NCBI RefSeq assembly: GCF_900101445.1
Contig: NZ_FNKE01000001.1
Location: 1,054,001 to 1,118,000, forward strand
From: Streptococcus equinus
GTDB lineage: Bacteria; Bacillota; Bacilli; Lactobacillales; Streptococcaceae
Reading direction: 5' to 3'
DNA: 64,000 nt
Shown here: one piece after another, positions 17,935 to 27,431 of the stretch
Position numbering within the stretch: position 1 is the first letter of the stretch
Layout of the letters: every line of letters begins with the position of its first letter
Program-made: the position numbers and the translations under genes
The notes under the pieces: model-generated
Told to the model about the DNA's origin: nothing
The model's database searches: none
The model's input: the letters and a program-made list of their open reading frames with translations, nothing else

Positions 17935-19935
17935 TTATCCGATTTGGCTTCCGTTTGGTACGCTTGGATCAACTGTAAGGACTGTTAAGCTGCCATCGTG
18001 TTCAGCTGATAGAATCATACCTTGGCTGACAAGTCCCATCATTTTACGTGGTTTCAAGTTTGCAACGATTTGCAATTTTTTACCAACTAATTCTTGTTCA
18101 TTTGGATAGAATTTCGCAATTCCTGATAAGATTTGACGGTCTTCGCCATCACCAGCATCAAGACGGAATTTAAGAAGTTTTTCTGAACCTTCAACTTTAG
18201 AAACTTCTTTGACTTCAGCAACACGAATTTCAACTTTGTCAAAGTCATCGAATTTGATAGCTTTCTTCTCGTTTTTAAGTTCTACTTCAGTTGGATCCCA
18301 TTCTTTTTCTTCTGCGACAACAGCGCCAGCGCCCATGTTAGCTTTGATGTAATCAATTTCAGCTTTCATGTCAAGACGTGGGAAGATTGGTGTTCCTTTA
18401 GCAACCACTTTAACACCTTCTGGGAAACCTGAAAGTGCAAGGTTTTCAAGGTCAAAGTTAGCACCAAGACCAAGTTGTTCCATGATAGCATTTGATGTTG
18501 TCATCATGAATGGTTGGATAAGGTGAGCAACCACACGAAGGCTAGCTGCCAAGTGAGCCATTACTGCTGCTAATTCGTCACGTTTAGCTTCATCTTTTGC
18601 AAGTACCCAAGGAGCTGTTTCATCGATGTATTTGTTAGTACGTGAGATGATACTCCAAACGGCATCAAGAGCACGTGGGTAATCAACAGCGTTCATTTGT
18701 TTGTGGTATTCAGTGATTTTTTCAGCCACCAATGCTGCTAAATCAGCGTCAAATTCAGTAACATTTTCAACGTAAGCAGGAACGTCACCAACGAAATATT
18801 TGTTAATCATGGCAACTGTACGGTTAAGAAGGTTACCAAGGTCGTTGGCTAATTCATAGTTGATACGTCCAACGTAATCTTCTGGTGTAAATGTACCGTC
18901 TGAACCAACTGGAAGTGAACGCATGAGGTAATAACGAAGTGGGTCAAGACCGAAACGTTCAACCAACATTTCTGGGTAAACCACATTACCTTTAGATTTA
19001 GACATTTTACCATCTTTCATGACAAACCAACCGTGGGCAATCAAGCGTTCAGGCAATTTCATGTCAAGCATCATCAACATAATTGGCCAGTAAATTGAGT
19101 GGAAACGAAGGATATCTTTACCAACCATGTGGAAGACTGTTCCGTTCCAGAATTTATCAAAGTTTGCGTGGTCTTCTTGACCATAACCAAGTGCAGTCGC
19201 ATAGTTAAGAAGAGCATCAATCCATACGTAAACAACGTGTTTTGGATTTGAAGGGACTTTAACACCCCATGTAAATGATGTACGGCTGACAGCCAAATCT
19301 TCAAGACCTGGTTCGATGAAGTTTTTAATGATTTCGTTCATACGACCATCAGGTTGAATGAAGTCTGGGTGTGCGTGGAAGAATTCTACCAAACGATCAG
19401 CGTATTTTCCAAGACGTAGGAAGTAAGATTCTTCAGAAACCCATTCAACTTCGTGTCCAGAAGGAGCAATACCACCGATGACTTTACCATTTTCATCACG
19501 GAAAACTTCTTCCAATTGGCTTTCTGTAAAGAATTCTTCATCTGAAACTGAGTACCAACCAGAATACTCACCTAAATAAATGTCATCTTGTGCCAACAAT
19601 TTTTCAAAAACTTCGGCAACAACTTTTTCATGGTAATCGTCAGTTGTACGGATGAATTTATCGTATGAGATATCAAGCATTTCCCAAAGTTTTTTAACAT
19701 CAGCAGCCATACCATCAACATAAGCTTGTGGTGTGATACCAGCTTCTTCAGCCTTTTGTTGGATTTTTTGACCGTGTTCATCAAGCCCTGTCAAATAAAA
19801 GACATCATAGTTCATCATACGTTTGTAACGTGCTAAAACGTCACAAGCGATTGTTGTATAAGCTGAACCAATGTGAAGCTTACCTGATGGGTAGTAAATT
19901 GGTGTTGTAATGTAAAATGGTTGTTTACTAGTCAT
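17935..19935 (-). CDS. metG: Methionyl-tRNA synthetase
   Basis: Charges tRNA-Met in the cytoplasm. The catalytic domain shows the HIGH-type motif GKLHIGSAY near residues 19-27 and KMSKSKGN near 300. An anticodon-binding helical domain follows, and a C-terminal tRNA-binding OB domain (~560-666) begins at [13 protein letters not shown] start at the ATG at 19935, with AAAGGAAAG just upstream (666 residues, as in other streptococci). A TTG at 19950 lies inside the ribosome-site region. No T-box leader is visible. Confidence 0.97.
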   Translation of the reverse strand: MTSKQPFYITTPIYYPSGKLHIGSAYTTIACDVLARYKRMMNYDVFYLTGLDEHGQKIQQKAEEAGITPQAYVDGMAADVKKLWEMLDISYDKFIRTTDDYHEKVVAEVFEKLLAQDDIYLGEYSGWYSVSDEEFFTESQLEEVFRDENGKVIGGIAPSGHEVEWVSEESYFLRLGKYADRLVEFFHAHPDFIQPDGRMNEIIKNFIEPGLEDLAVSRTSFTWGVKVPSNPKHVVYVWIDALLNYATALGYGQEDHANFDKFWNGTVFHMVGKDILRFHSIYWPIMLMMLDMKLPERLIAHGWFVMKDGKMSKSKGNVVYPEMLVERFGLDPLRYYLMRSLPVGSDGTFTPEDYVGRINYELANDLGNLLNRTVAMINKYFVGDVPAYVENVTEFDADLAALVAEKITEYHKQMNAVDYPRALDAVWSIISRTNKYIDETAPWVLAKDEAKRDELAAVMAHLAASLRVVAHLIQPFMMTTSNAIMEQLGLGANFDLENLALSGFPEGVKVVAKGTPIFPRLDMKAEIDYIKANMGAGAVVAEEKEWDPTEVELKNEKKAIKFDDFDKVEIRVAEVKEVSKVEGSEKLLKFRLDAGDGEDRQILSGIAKFYPNEQELVGKKLQIVANLKPRKMMGLVSQGMILSAEHDGSLTVLTVDPSVPNGSQIG

Positions 19936-20086
19936 TTTCTTTCCTTTCAAATAGGAGCTAATGAAACTCCCTTATTGATAACACCTAATTATAACATAAT
20001 TTTATAGCTGATTATAGGTTAAATGACTAAGCTATGGAAAAAAGTGTTTTCGTACTTTTTATCTCTAATCACTTATTGATGACACT

Positions 20087-20464
20087 CTAAACAGTTAATT
20101 CTATTTGATTTCCTTCTGGATCATAAATAGTTGCCTCATAATAACCATCACCTGTCCTGCGTGGACCATTTTGAATAGGATATCCGTTTTCTGCCATGAA
20201 ATAAGCAAAACGATCTACCTCTTTCTCACTTCCTAATGAAAAAGCCAAGTGTGCAAATCCGAAAGTATCCTTATTCCCTGAAACAATATCTGGACGGTGA
20301 CAAAGTTCTAAACGCGCTCCATCGGCAAATGTTAGAAAATAAGATGAAAACTTTGAATTCGGATTGTGATATTTTTCTGAAGCTGTCGCTTTGAAAAACT
20401 TACAATAAAATTCTTTCATATTCTCTAAATCTTGTGTCCAAAGACCGACATGTTCAATTCTCAT
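20087..20464 (-). CDS. VOC-family (glyoxalase-like) protein
   Basis: Single-domain vicinal-oxygen-chelate protein of 125 residues. It has paired beta-alpha-beta-beta-beta units: MRIEHVGLWTQDLENMKEFY with a potential metal His at 4, LELCHRP near 55, and the closing DPEGNQIELTV with Glu ligand. It could be a lactoylglutathione-lyase-like or resistance-type enzyme; the substrate is unknown. GGAGAG site before the ATG. Stand-alone gene between metG and a large surface protein gene. Confidence 0.82.
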   Translation of the reverse strand: MRIEHVGLWTQDLENMKEFYCKFFKATASEKYHNPNSKFSSYFLTFADGARLELCHRPDIVSGNKDTFGFAHLAFSLGSEKEVDRFAYFMAENGYPIQNGPRRTGDGYYEATIYDPEGNQIELTV

Positions 20465-20576
20465 ATTTTCTCTCCAATTTTTAATACTAACATTGTAGCA
20501 CTATGAGCTAGTTAGTACTTATATTTTAAAAAGTTAAATCAATATTATAGTACGATATTGACATATTTTTAACTAC

Positions 20577-20610
20577 TAAAAGAGCTTGGAATTTTTATTC
20601 CAAACTCTTT
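20577..20610 (-). terminator. Terminator of the 552-residue membrane protein gene
   Basis: On the minus strand GAGTTTGGAAT / ATTCCAAGCTC with a short A-rich loop, then TTTTAG, just after the stop. Confidence 0.75.
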
Positions 20611-20615
20611 ACTGT

Positions 20616-22274
20616 TTATTTTTGATTAGTAATCTCAAACTTAGTCAAGTAATTATCATCTTGAAGTTCACCTTTAAACTCATCTCCAACAGCAAGGAAA
20701 GGAAGTTTGTCTGTTGTATCAGTCGTTGCTTTAACTTTGTAAATCTCTCCTGATGATGAGATGTAGTAAACTGTTGAACCTGAAATCATTTGGCTGGCTA
20801 ATTTATCCACCACTCCAGTAATCACTTTGACTTTTTTGGCTTCGCCAGAATTGTCAGCAACGCCTGACAAAGCTGAAGTATCAGAATCCGTGAACTTAGC
20901 AATCAAAGTCTCGATGTCATTATCAACGGTAACTTGTTGGTAATCTTCTGCGTCAACGATAGCATAAGATTTAACCAAACCAGCAGCATCCTTCAAAGAT
21001 ACAAGATAATAAGCTTTGCCGTCCAATTTCACCAAGGTTGGCGCTGTTGCTTCGTAGTGTTTTTCTTGCACTTCTCCTTCAGCTGATTCTTGAGCTGCTG
21101 TTTCTGTTGCTGAAGCTAACTTGTAATTTGTCACTTCACGAGTACGCATGTTGACCAAGATAAAGCCAAGGTTTGAAGAGTCTGCAGTAGCCGATGTGAT
21201 ACCTGTGTAGAGGTAAATATCTGAACCAATTGAGATATAGTTATAACTATCCGTTGTCTTTTTCACACCTGTTTGGCTGAAGACAGTATTCCAGAAACCT
21301 TTTTGATAAGTGTAATAATCATCAACACGGCTAATCACATTATTAGCAGAAAAGACACGGTCAACCCATTTTGGAACATCTTTAAGGGCATATCGTTTTG
21401 TCTCACCCGTAACCGCATTAATCAAAATAGCTCCCGTTGGGTCATTAGATGTCAACATGAACTTAGGTTTATAAGTTGTTGCAACGTAGTAAGGATTACC
21501 CTTATCATCAACTTCAAACGACGGGTCTCCAAAAATCACTGTTGGGTATTTTAGGCGTAAATAGCGGAGCGTATCATTGAAAAAGTACTCAGAATCTGAA
21601 TATTTCATTCCTTTATCGAGTTTAACTAGCTCTGCTTTACCAGTTGTTTGGTTAACTTTGACATAGTAGCCAATTCCATCTTTGTGGTTAGAAAACCATT
21701 TCCAGAAAGATTTGTATTCAAGAGGGGATACACGGTAAGGTTGCTCACCAATTGTCACTTGACGATAATCATCTGAAATGCCAAATTGTGAAACTTTATC
21801 AATCGTTCCAAGGTAAGTGTCACCAATTTTCTTAGCTGATGAACGGTCAAGCAAAGCCAAGTGAGAAATGTCAGTCTCTGGGAAGTCAGAAGCAAAATCA
21901 GCATCTTTGACCTTAATCACATTAGCATAACTTTTTGCTCTAAACAAACGAGAATTTAAAAAAGTTGATGCCCCGAGAATAAGTAAAATCACTGCAATAG
22001 CAAGACTAATGCCAGACAAAACTTTTCCAAAAGCAGGTCTTGGCGTTGAAACCACTTTTCTAACACGACTGCCTGGCACTTGGAAAGTTACTTGTTGGAC
22101 TTTGCCACCAAGAGACAACAAGGCAATGCCTCCAAAAGCCAAAGCCAAGCCCTCTAAAACAAAAATCCAAAATGCTACGCTAAAAATATTAATGGGCGGT
22201 AAAAAAATCCAATAGCTGATTAGCATTACTAAAAACCATAAAGCAATTAACCAATAGGATACCGTCTTTTTCAT
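20616..22274 (-). CDS. Large membrane-anchored extracytoplasmic protein, function unknown
   Basis: Protein of 552 residues. Three transmembrane helices lie in the first ~110 residues (~6-28, 32-56, ~88-107), followed by a ~440-residue domain predicted outside. The outer part alternates beta-rich segments containing PYYVATTYKP and KAYYLVSLKD, which look like repeats of one fold, perhaps PepSY-like. I do not recognise a characterised family. The ATG at 22274 is preferred over the GTG immediately before it because of spacing from GGAGATAG. Stand-alone transcription unit between a VOC gene and sdpI. Confidence 0.6.
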   Translation of the reverse strand: MKKTVSYWLIALWFLVMLISYWIFLPPINIFSVAFWIFVLEGLALAFGGIALLSLGGKVQQVTFQVPGSRVRKVVSTPRPAFGKVLSGISLAIAVILLILGASTFLNSRLFRAKSYANVIKVKDADFASDFPETDISHLALLDRSSAKKIGDTYLGTIDKVSQFGISDDYRQVTIGEQPYRVSPLEYKSFWKWFSNHKDGIGYYVKVNQTTGKAELVKLDKGMKYSDSEYFFNDTLRYLRLKYPTVIFGDPSFEVDDKGNPYYVATTYKPKFMLTSNDPTGAILINAVTGETKRYALKDVPKWVDRVFSANNVISRVDDYYTYQKGFWNTVFSQTGVKKTTDSYNYISIGSDIYLYTGITSATADSSNLGFILVNMRTREVTNYKLASATETAAQESAEGEVQEKHYEATAPTLVKLDGKAYYLVSLKDAAGLVKSYAIVDAEDYQQVTVDNDIETLIAKFTDSDTSALSGVADNSGEAKKVKVITGVVDKLASQMISGSTVYYISSSGEIYKVKATTDTTDKLPFLAVGDEFKGELQDDNYLTKFEITNQK

Positions 22275-22331
22275 CACACTATCTCCTTTAATTTTGTTCT
22301 ATCATTATAACACAATTAAACAATTTTACGG

Positions 22332-22359
22332 CTAAAAAACTAGGCAAATCAGTTTTTAG
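22332..22359 (-). terminator. Probable sdpI-like gene terminator
   Basis: On the minus strand CTAAAAACT / AGTTTTTTAG hairpin that begins within the last codons of the gene. Stem is AT-rich. Confidence 0.5.
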
Positions 22360-22988
22360 GATTTTCGACTAAGAAGAAATGAATAAACAATTGGTGCACT
22401 AACCATGACAGCAATGACCACTGCAATCACGTAAGGAAGTGCTATTTGGATAAAAGATTCAAGCAAGATAAGCAAACCACCAAGCACCCAAAGTTTACCT
22501 GCCATGCGGTGTGTCTTATGCCAATTTTTGTCATCAGACAGCGTCCAAGGAATTCGAATCCCTATTGTATGATTTCGATGTGTTTTTGGAAGATAATTTC
22601 CGATAATCACAAAAATAATCCCCAAAAAAGCTGTTACAAGAGTCGGGCTACTCTTCACCCAGCCAAGGGCATTCGCATAAATTGAGCCTTGAACAATTAA
22701 ACTTAAAGCTGGAATAATCCAAGCATAGAGCTTTCTCATTTTAGCTGGAACCGTTACTTTTACAGACTCCTTTTCAAGTGAGGCTAAAGCGATAATTTGA
22801 AAAAGCACAAATAAAATCGGAAAAGCAAGAAGGGTAAAGAGCTTGCTACTATAACCGTCAGCTTGTCCATCAATTCCAAAATGAGTTGGTACTTGCTCTG
22901 GCAAAGCTTTCCAGAAAAATGCTCCTATCAAAGCTGGCAAAATAATCACAAAAATTGTTGATAATAGTTGTTTTTTCTTAATTTTCAT
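22356..22988 (-). CDS. SdpI-family membrane protein (DUF1648 + SdpI)
   Basis: Integral membrane protein of 210 residues with six predicted helices. The N-terminal DUF1648 segment has the family signature LPEQVPTHFGIDGQADGYSS (~29-48). The C-terminal SdpI segment has GNYLPKTHRNHTIGIRIPWT (~130-149) and WHKTHRMAGKLWVLGG. In Bacillus, SdpI gives immunity to the SDP toxin and controls SdpR by membrane capture. The start codon follows GGAG and overlaps the regulator gene by 11 bp. No SdpABC toxin genes are adjacent. Confidence 0.88.
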   Translation of the reverse strand: MKIKKKQLLSTIFVIILPALIGAFFWKALPEQVPTHFGIDGQADGYSSKLFTLLAFPILFVLFQIIALASLEKESVKVTVPAKMRKLYAWIIPALSLIVQGSIYANALGWVKSSPTLVTAFLGIIFVIIGNYLPKTHRNHTIGIRIPWTLSDDKNWHKTHRMAGKLWVLGGLLILLESFIQIALPYVIAVVIAVMVSAPIVYSFLLSRKS

Positions 22989-23256
22989 CTCCTGATCTCT
23001 CCTTTAAATCCGCAAGCCAAGTCATAATATCTTCCAAAACAGAAGTACATAACTCATAGTAAATAAAATTCTTCTCACGCTTTTCAACCACAAGACCTGC
23101 TTTTTTCAAAATGCTCAGATGATGCGAAATAGTTGCTCCAGCAAGGTCGAAATGACTAGTAATCTCACCAGCTGTCAAAGAATTTTCCTTTAGCAAGGTC
23201 AAAATCTCTCGCCGAATGGGATGAGAAAGTGCCTTAAATGTCTCTGCAAATGCCAT
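22978..23256 (-). CDS. ArsR-family repressor, SdpR type
   Basis: Winged-helix repressor of 92 residues (KALSHPIRREILTLLKE; recognition helix GATISHHLSILKKAGLV). It lacks the ELCVCDL cysteine metal site of arsenic sensors, and like SdpR it is encoded just before an SdpI-family protein that overlaps it. This suggests control through the membrane partner and not by a metal. A 9-bp inverted repeat abuts its -10 and is a probable autorepression site. Confidence 0.88.
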   Translation of the reverse strand: MAFAETFKALSHPIRREILTLLKENSLTAGEITSHFDLAGATISHHLSILKKAGLVVEKREKNFIYYELCTSVLEDIMTWLADLKERSGDEN

Positions 23257-23279
23257 AACAATCCCTACTTTTCTAAAAA

Positions 23280-23333
23280 ATCTATTTAGAAATTTATCTA
23301 AATAGATTATATTCCTTTAAAAAACAATCACAA
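23280..23333 (-). promoter_or_regulatory. sdpR-like promoter and operator
   Basis: On the minus strand -35 TTGTGA (23328-23333), 16-base spacer, -10 TATAAT (23306-23311). The inverted repeat ATCTATTTA / TAAATAGAT (23280-23288 and 23299-23307) begins at the -10 and covers the start of transcription. Confidence 0.65.
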
Positions 23334-23445
23334 GAAAAAAGCATTAAAATCGCATGCCAGTTCATTTTTTGATAAAATAGAAACTAACGATTAGACTTTA
23401 GAAAGAAGAAAAAGTTTTGTTAAATCAAAGCTTTGGGATAAGATT

Positions 23446-24273
23446 ATGAAACTCATTTCATGGAATATTGACTCAATCAATGCTGCCTTAACTAGTGACT
23501 CAGCTAGAGCAGTTCTTTCACGCGCAGTCATCGATACTTTGGTAGCTGAGGATGCTGATATCATCGCTATCCAAGAAACTAAACTCTCAGCAAAAGGACC
23601 TACAAAGAAACACCTGCAAATTTTGAATGACTACTTCCCAGACTATGACATTTCTTGGCGTTCTTCTGTTGAACCAGCCAGAAAAGGCTACGCTGGGACA
23701 ATGTTTCTTTATAAAAAAGCCTTAACACCAGAAATTTCTTTCCCAGAAATCGGTGCTCCAGATACCATGGATAGTGAAGGACGCATTATTACACTTGAAT
23801 TTGATAAGTTTTTTGTCACACAAGTTTACACACCAAATGCTGGCGACGGGCTTAAACGCCTGGCTGAACGCCAACTTTGGGACGAAAAATACGCCCAATA
23901 CCTAGCTGAACTTGACCAAAAGAAACCTGTTCTAGCTACTGGTGACTACAACGTTGCTCATCAAGAAATCGACCTTGCCAATCCAAATTCAAACCGCCGT
24001 TCTGCTGGATTTACCGATGAAGAACGTGCTGGTTTCACTAACCTGCTTGCTAAAGGGTTCACAGATACTTTCCGTCACCTTCATGGTAACATTCCAAACG
24101 TATACAGCTGGTGGGCTCAACGCAGTAAGACAAGTAAAATTAACAACACTGGCTGGCGCATTGACTACTGGCTCACATCAAACCGCATCGCAGACAAAGT
24201 AACAAAATCAGAAATGATTGACTCAGGCGCACGTCAAGACCACACACCAATCATCTTGGAAATTGATTTATAA
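23446..24273 (+). CDS. exoA: Exodeoxyribonuclease III / AP endonuclease
   Basis: Cuts DNA at abasic sites and degrades 3' ends in base excision repair. The 275-residue protein has the ExoIII/EEP fold: LISWNIDSINA at 3-13, IIAIQETKLS near 41-50 with the metal Glu, GDYNVAH near 167, and the closing SGARQDHTP with catalytic Asp-His. Start at the ATG at 23446; the ribosome site is weak (GGGATAAG). Stand-alone gene that ends against the 49-bp tandem repeat array. Confidence 0.95.
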   Translation: MKLISWNIDSINAALTSDSARAVLSRAVIDTLVAEDADIIAIQETKLSAKGPTKKHLQILNDYFPDYDISWRSSVEPARKGYAGTMFLYKKALTPEISFPEIGAPDTMDSEGRIITLEFDKFFVTQVYTPNAGDGLKRLAERQLWDEKYAQYLAELDQKKPVLATGDYNVAHQEIDLANPNSNRRSAGFTDEERAGFTNLLAKGFTDTFRHLHGNIPNVYSWWAQRSKTSKINNTGWRIDYWLTSNRIADKVTKSEMIDSGARQDHTPIILEIDL

Positions 24274-24298
24274 GTAGTGTCATCGACAGATTCAACTA

Positions 24299-24467
24299 CC
24301 CACTGGACTTGACTCGATTTTTTATTTTTTGGCTCGTGAAAAAACAGTCCACTGGACTTGACTCGATTTTCTATTTCTTGGCTCATGAAAAAACTGCCCA
24401 CTGGACCTAACTCGCTTTTCTATTGCTAGGCTCGTGAAAAAACAGTCCACTGGACTGTTTTTTTACT
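24299..24467. repeat. Tandem array of a 49-bp terminator-derived unit (3+ copies)
   Basis: The core CCACTGG recurs with its first A at 24302, 24351, 24400 and 24449, an exact 49-bp period. Each unit reads on the minus strand GTCCAGTGGAC-TGTTTTTTCACGAGCC, an A/T-rich filler, then CGAGTCAA. The last copy forms the complete hairpin AACAGTCCACTGGACTGTT with A- and T-runs, serving exoA (plus) and the ABC permease gene (minus). The other copies keep the inner palindrome. The units are closely related to those at 52319-52437. Confidence 0.9.
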
Positions 24468-26736
24468 CAACTCCTTTTAAGGCTTCAACCATATTAATGG
24501 TTTTAATTTTATGGCTGATAATGAGGGTTGTGACTGCAGATGTCACCCAGACTAGGACACTAGCAATCAAAAGAACTTGCCAAGTGATGTAGGCTGTGTA
24601 TTCAATACGAATGGTTGAGAAGGTTGCCACGTAGCATCTCAAGAACCAGATTCCCATTGGAATTCCCAAAATCCAACCAATTGATGTTGTCATTAGATTT
24701 TCAATCATGGTAATCAATTGCAAATTTTTCTTAGAAAAACCGAGAACTTGAAGCGTTGCATAATCACGCATCCGTTCAACAAAATTCAGAGAACCAAGGT
24801 TGTAAAGAACAACGATGACAAGTAGCAAAGCAAAGCCGATAATCATCAAGAACACACTCATCAAACTATTCACAAAATCATAAGCATTTTTTTCTTGTGC
24901 TGATTTATTGATGACTGATAAAATATTTTGGTCATTTTTGATATCAGCTTTTGAAACGGTCTTATCTACTAGCAATGTTTTCGGAGTGAATTTGCCACCA
25001 GCTGCTTCAAATGTTTCTGCTCTGACATATGCTCCTTGGTTAGTCTCACTAGTGACAATTCCCTTGACCTCAAATGAATAAGATTTGCCGTCTTGATAAG
25101 GAGTTACTTTCAAAGTTTCTCCTTTTTTGATACCAGCTAATTCTGCAAAACGGTTGGTAACATAAATACCGCCTTCTTCAATTGCATTGTTGTCAGCAGT
25201 TCTTGCATTAACAAAATCACCATCACTAACAATAATCAAAAGGCGATTATAGCCATCATCTTTTGAAAAATGAGCCTGATTAATCTGCACGCCTTGACCT
25301 TGATAAGTTTTAGCTGCTTGATTGTAATTAGCAACCGTCAAGCGTTTAGTATATGAAAAATCAGTATTGTAAGCTTTATCCACCAAATGGTTCATTGAAA
25401 TCGGCATTCCGACACCAGCAATCAAAAGCATCATACTTCCTGCAACACCGACGATTCCCATGAGCACCCTCACCCTGTTAATAAAGGCATCACGAATCGC
25501 CCATTTGCTCTCATCAGAAATACGATTCCATAAAAGAGGAAGTTTTTCAAGAAACACATGGTGAACTTTCTTCGTTTTTCCACGTAAGAAAACAGCTGGT
25601 AATCCTTTAATGACCTGACGAGATGCCAAATAAGCTGACAAGGTACAAATAAAGATGACAAGCAAAATGACAACCAACGATGACCACGAATAAGCAATCT
25701 GCCAATCTGGCAAGGTAAACATCGTCTTTTGTGTCTCAAGCACAAAAAGCGACATCAAAGGAGAGACAGCCGCGCCAGCCAAAGCTCCAAAACTTCCAAC
25801 TAATAAGCCAAAAGAAATATAATGCCAAGTGATTTGCCCATTTGAATAGCCCAAAGCTTTAATGACTGCAATTTCTTTGGTTTGACTTTCAATCAGGCGT
25901 CGAATGGTCGTAAACATAGCAAGGATTGCTAAAAGGATAAAGATGAAAGAGAAAAGATAAGACAGATTTCGAATTTGTCCAACACGTCCAGTCGCTTCTG
26001 ACACTTCTGTCAACGTTTTCTGGTTATCATAAGAAAGCAAATGCTCCCCTAAAATCTCTTCAATATCGTGTCTGATATCATCCTTTTTGGCATAAATATC
26101 GAGAGCATTGTAAGTTGTGCGACCTCTCGTTACCTTGGCTAAGGCATTTTCTGACACATAGCCGTAAGCATAATTCTTAGAATTTGGTGCTAAATACTCA
26201 AGACTTCCTGTAAAATAAATCTTATCTGCTGACTCTACCAAGCCTTTAATTGGAAAATGAACAGTTTGATTAGCAATGACAAGACTAACGTCATCACCAA
26301 GCGTCAACTGATTTTCCTTAGCAAAATTGCTATCTAACCAAATGCCTTCAGAATCATTATCAAAGTTTTTCCCTTTATCAACAGTGATTACTTTTTTAGC
26401 CGATTCATCAAACGATTCTAAGGTTAGATACTTTTCTGAATCACTCTTAAGATCAACCTTCGCTAGAAGTTTTGTCTTAGCATCAACCCTATCCACGCAA
26501 GGTAGGGCTTTTATGTCTTTTAGTTGGTTGTTGCTGATAGCATCCGCTTGAAGCCAAACCGTAGGCAAGTGCGAATCTGAGATAAAAGTATCTAAACTTT
26601 TCTCCAAACCATGCCAAGCTCCTTGCAGCCCAACAAAAATCAACACACTTAACAAGGACATCAAAAACACTGAAAAGAATTGTTGCCAATGACGTCTGAT
26701 ATCCCGTCTGAGTTTTAAATTAAGATATTTCATCAT
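24463..26736 (-). CDS. FtsX-type ABC transporter permease (two FtsX domains)
   Basis: Membrane subunit of a MacB/LolE-like ABC system. The 757 residues comprise an N-terminal helix (~15-37), an extracytoplasmic domain (~45-255), a first FtsX helix bundle (~262-375) and another helix near 420. A second extracytoplasmic domain (~440-625) and a second FtsX bundle (~630-745) follow. The substrate is unknown; relatives export peptides or lipids, or act in antimicrobial sensing. Paired with the ATPase ending 9 bp upstream. Either of two adjacent ATGs may be used. Confidence 0.88.
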   Translation of the reverse strand: MMKYLNLKLRRDIRRHWQQFFSVFLMSLLSVLIFVGLQGAWHGLEKSLDTFISDSHLPTVWLQADAISNNQLKDIKALPCVDRVDAKTKLLAKVDLKSDSEKYLTLESFDESAKKVITVDKGKNFDNDSEGIWLDSNFAKENQLTLGDDVSLVIANQTVHFPIKGLVESADKIYFTGSLEYLAPNSKNYAYGYVSENALAKVTRGRTTYNALDIYAKKDDIRHDIEEILGEHLLSYDNQKTLTEVSEATGRVGQIRNLSYLFSFIFILLAILAMFTTIRRLIESQTKEIAVIKALGYSNGQITWHYISFGLLVGSFGALAGAAVSPLMSLFVLETQKTMFTLPDWQIAYSWSSLVVILLVIFICTLSAYLASRQVIKGLPAVFLRGKTKKVHHVFLEKLPLLWNRISDESKWAIRDAFINRVRVLMGIVGVAGSMMLLIAGVGMPISMNHLVDKAYNTDFSYTKRLTVANYNQAAKTYQGQGVQINQAHFSKDDGYNRLLIIVSDGDFVNARTADNNAIEEGGIYVTNRFAELAGIKKGETLKVTPYQDGKSYSFEVKGIVTSETNQGAYVRAETFEAAGGKFTPKTLLVDKTVSKADIKNDQNILSVINKSAQEKNAYDFVNSLMSVFLMIIGFALLLVIVVLYNLGSLNFVERMRDYATLQVLGFSKKNLQLITMIENLMTTSIGWILGIPMGIWFLRCYVATFSTIRIEYTAYITWQVLLIASVLVWVTSAVTTLIISHKIKTINMVEALKGVE

Positions 26737-26745
26737 TCTTCCAAT

Positions 26746-27423
26746 CTATCCATTTTGAGCATCTTTGTTAACAATAGCATCAATTTTACCATCTTTTAAA
26801 TAGATGACTTTATCTGCATATTTTTCAAATTCTGCATTGTGTGTTACCATCACAACTGCCACATCTTTATCAGCAGATGTTTCCTTCAAGAGTTCAATGA
26901 TTTTCTGACCAGTTTTCGAATCCAAAGCTCCTGTCGGTTCATCACAAAGCAAAAGTTTTGGCTTTTTAGCTAAAGCTCTTGCGATTGACACGCGCTGCAT
27001 TTCACCACCAGATAACTGATTTGGAAAGTTATTTTTACGATGACTAAGGCCAACTTTTTCCAAATATTGTTCGGATTGCTTTGCATTTTTAGTCAACTGA
27101 GCTGCGATGCTAATATTTTCCAAAGCCGTTAAACTTGGAACAAGGTTATAAAATTGAAAGACAAAGCCAACAACATCCTTGCGGTATTTTGATAAATCTT
27201 TGTCACTAAGTCCCGTCACATCAGTATCTTCAAATAAAAACTTACCACTCGTTGCTTGATCCATACCACCAAGTAGATTTAACATGGTACTTTTCCCTGA
27301 ACCAGAAGGTCCTAAAATAATGGTAAACTTCCCTTTTTCAATTGAAAATGATACATCATCCAAAGCCTTAACTTCTTGGTCTCCAACTTGATAAATCTTA
27401 CTAATATTTTGAAATGTAATCAT
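26746..27423 (-). CDS. ABC transporter ATP-binding protein (MacB/LolD type)
   Basis: Cytoplasmic ATPase of 225 residues for the neighbouring FtsX-type permease. Walker [10 protein letters not shown] at ~38-46, signature LSGGEMQR near 138-145, Walker [13 protein letters not shown] near 158-169, and the switch His in VVMVTHN near 197. The family usually forms a dimer on one or two FtsX-domain permeases. It starts 8 bp after the P-loop gene upstream, so the three genes look like one operon. Confidence 0.93.
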   Translation of the reverse strand: MITFQNISKIYQVGDQEVKALDDVSFSIEKGKFTIILGPSGSGKSTMLNLLGGMDQATSGKFLFEDTDVTGLSDKDLSKYRKDVVGFVFQFYNLVPSLTALENISIAAQLTKNAKQSEQYLEKVGLSHRKNNFPNQLSGGEMQRVSIARALAKKPKLLLCDEPTGALDSKTGQKIIELLKETSADKDVAVVMVTHNAEFEKYADKVIYLKDGKIDAIVNKDAQNG

Positions 27424-27431
27424 CTTATCTC

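Noticed and set aside
17728-19950. T-box leader for metG
   Set aside because: The region before metG is short and lacks the T-box sequence and specifier hairpin; streptococcal metG usually has none.
24299-24467. Regularly spaced repeats resembling a CRISPR array
   Set aside because: The period is fixed at 49 bp and the sequence between palindromes is itself repeated, so there are no unique spacers. No cas genes are present. It is a tandem terminator-derived repeat.
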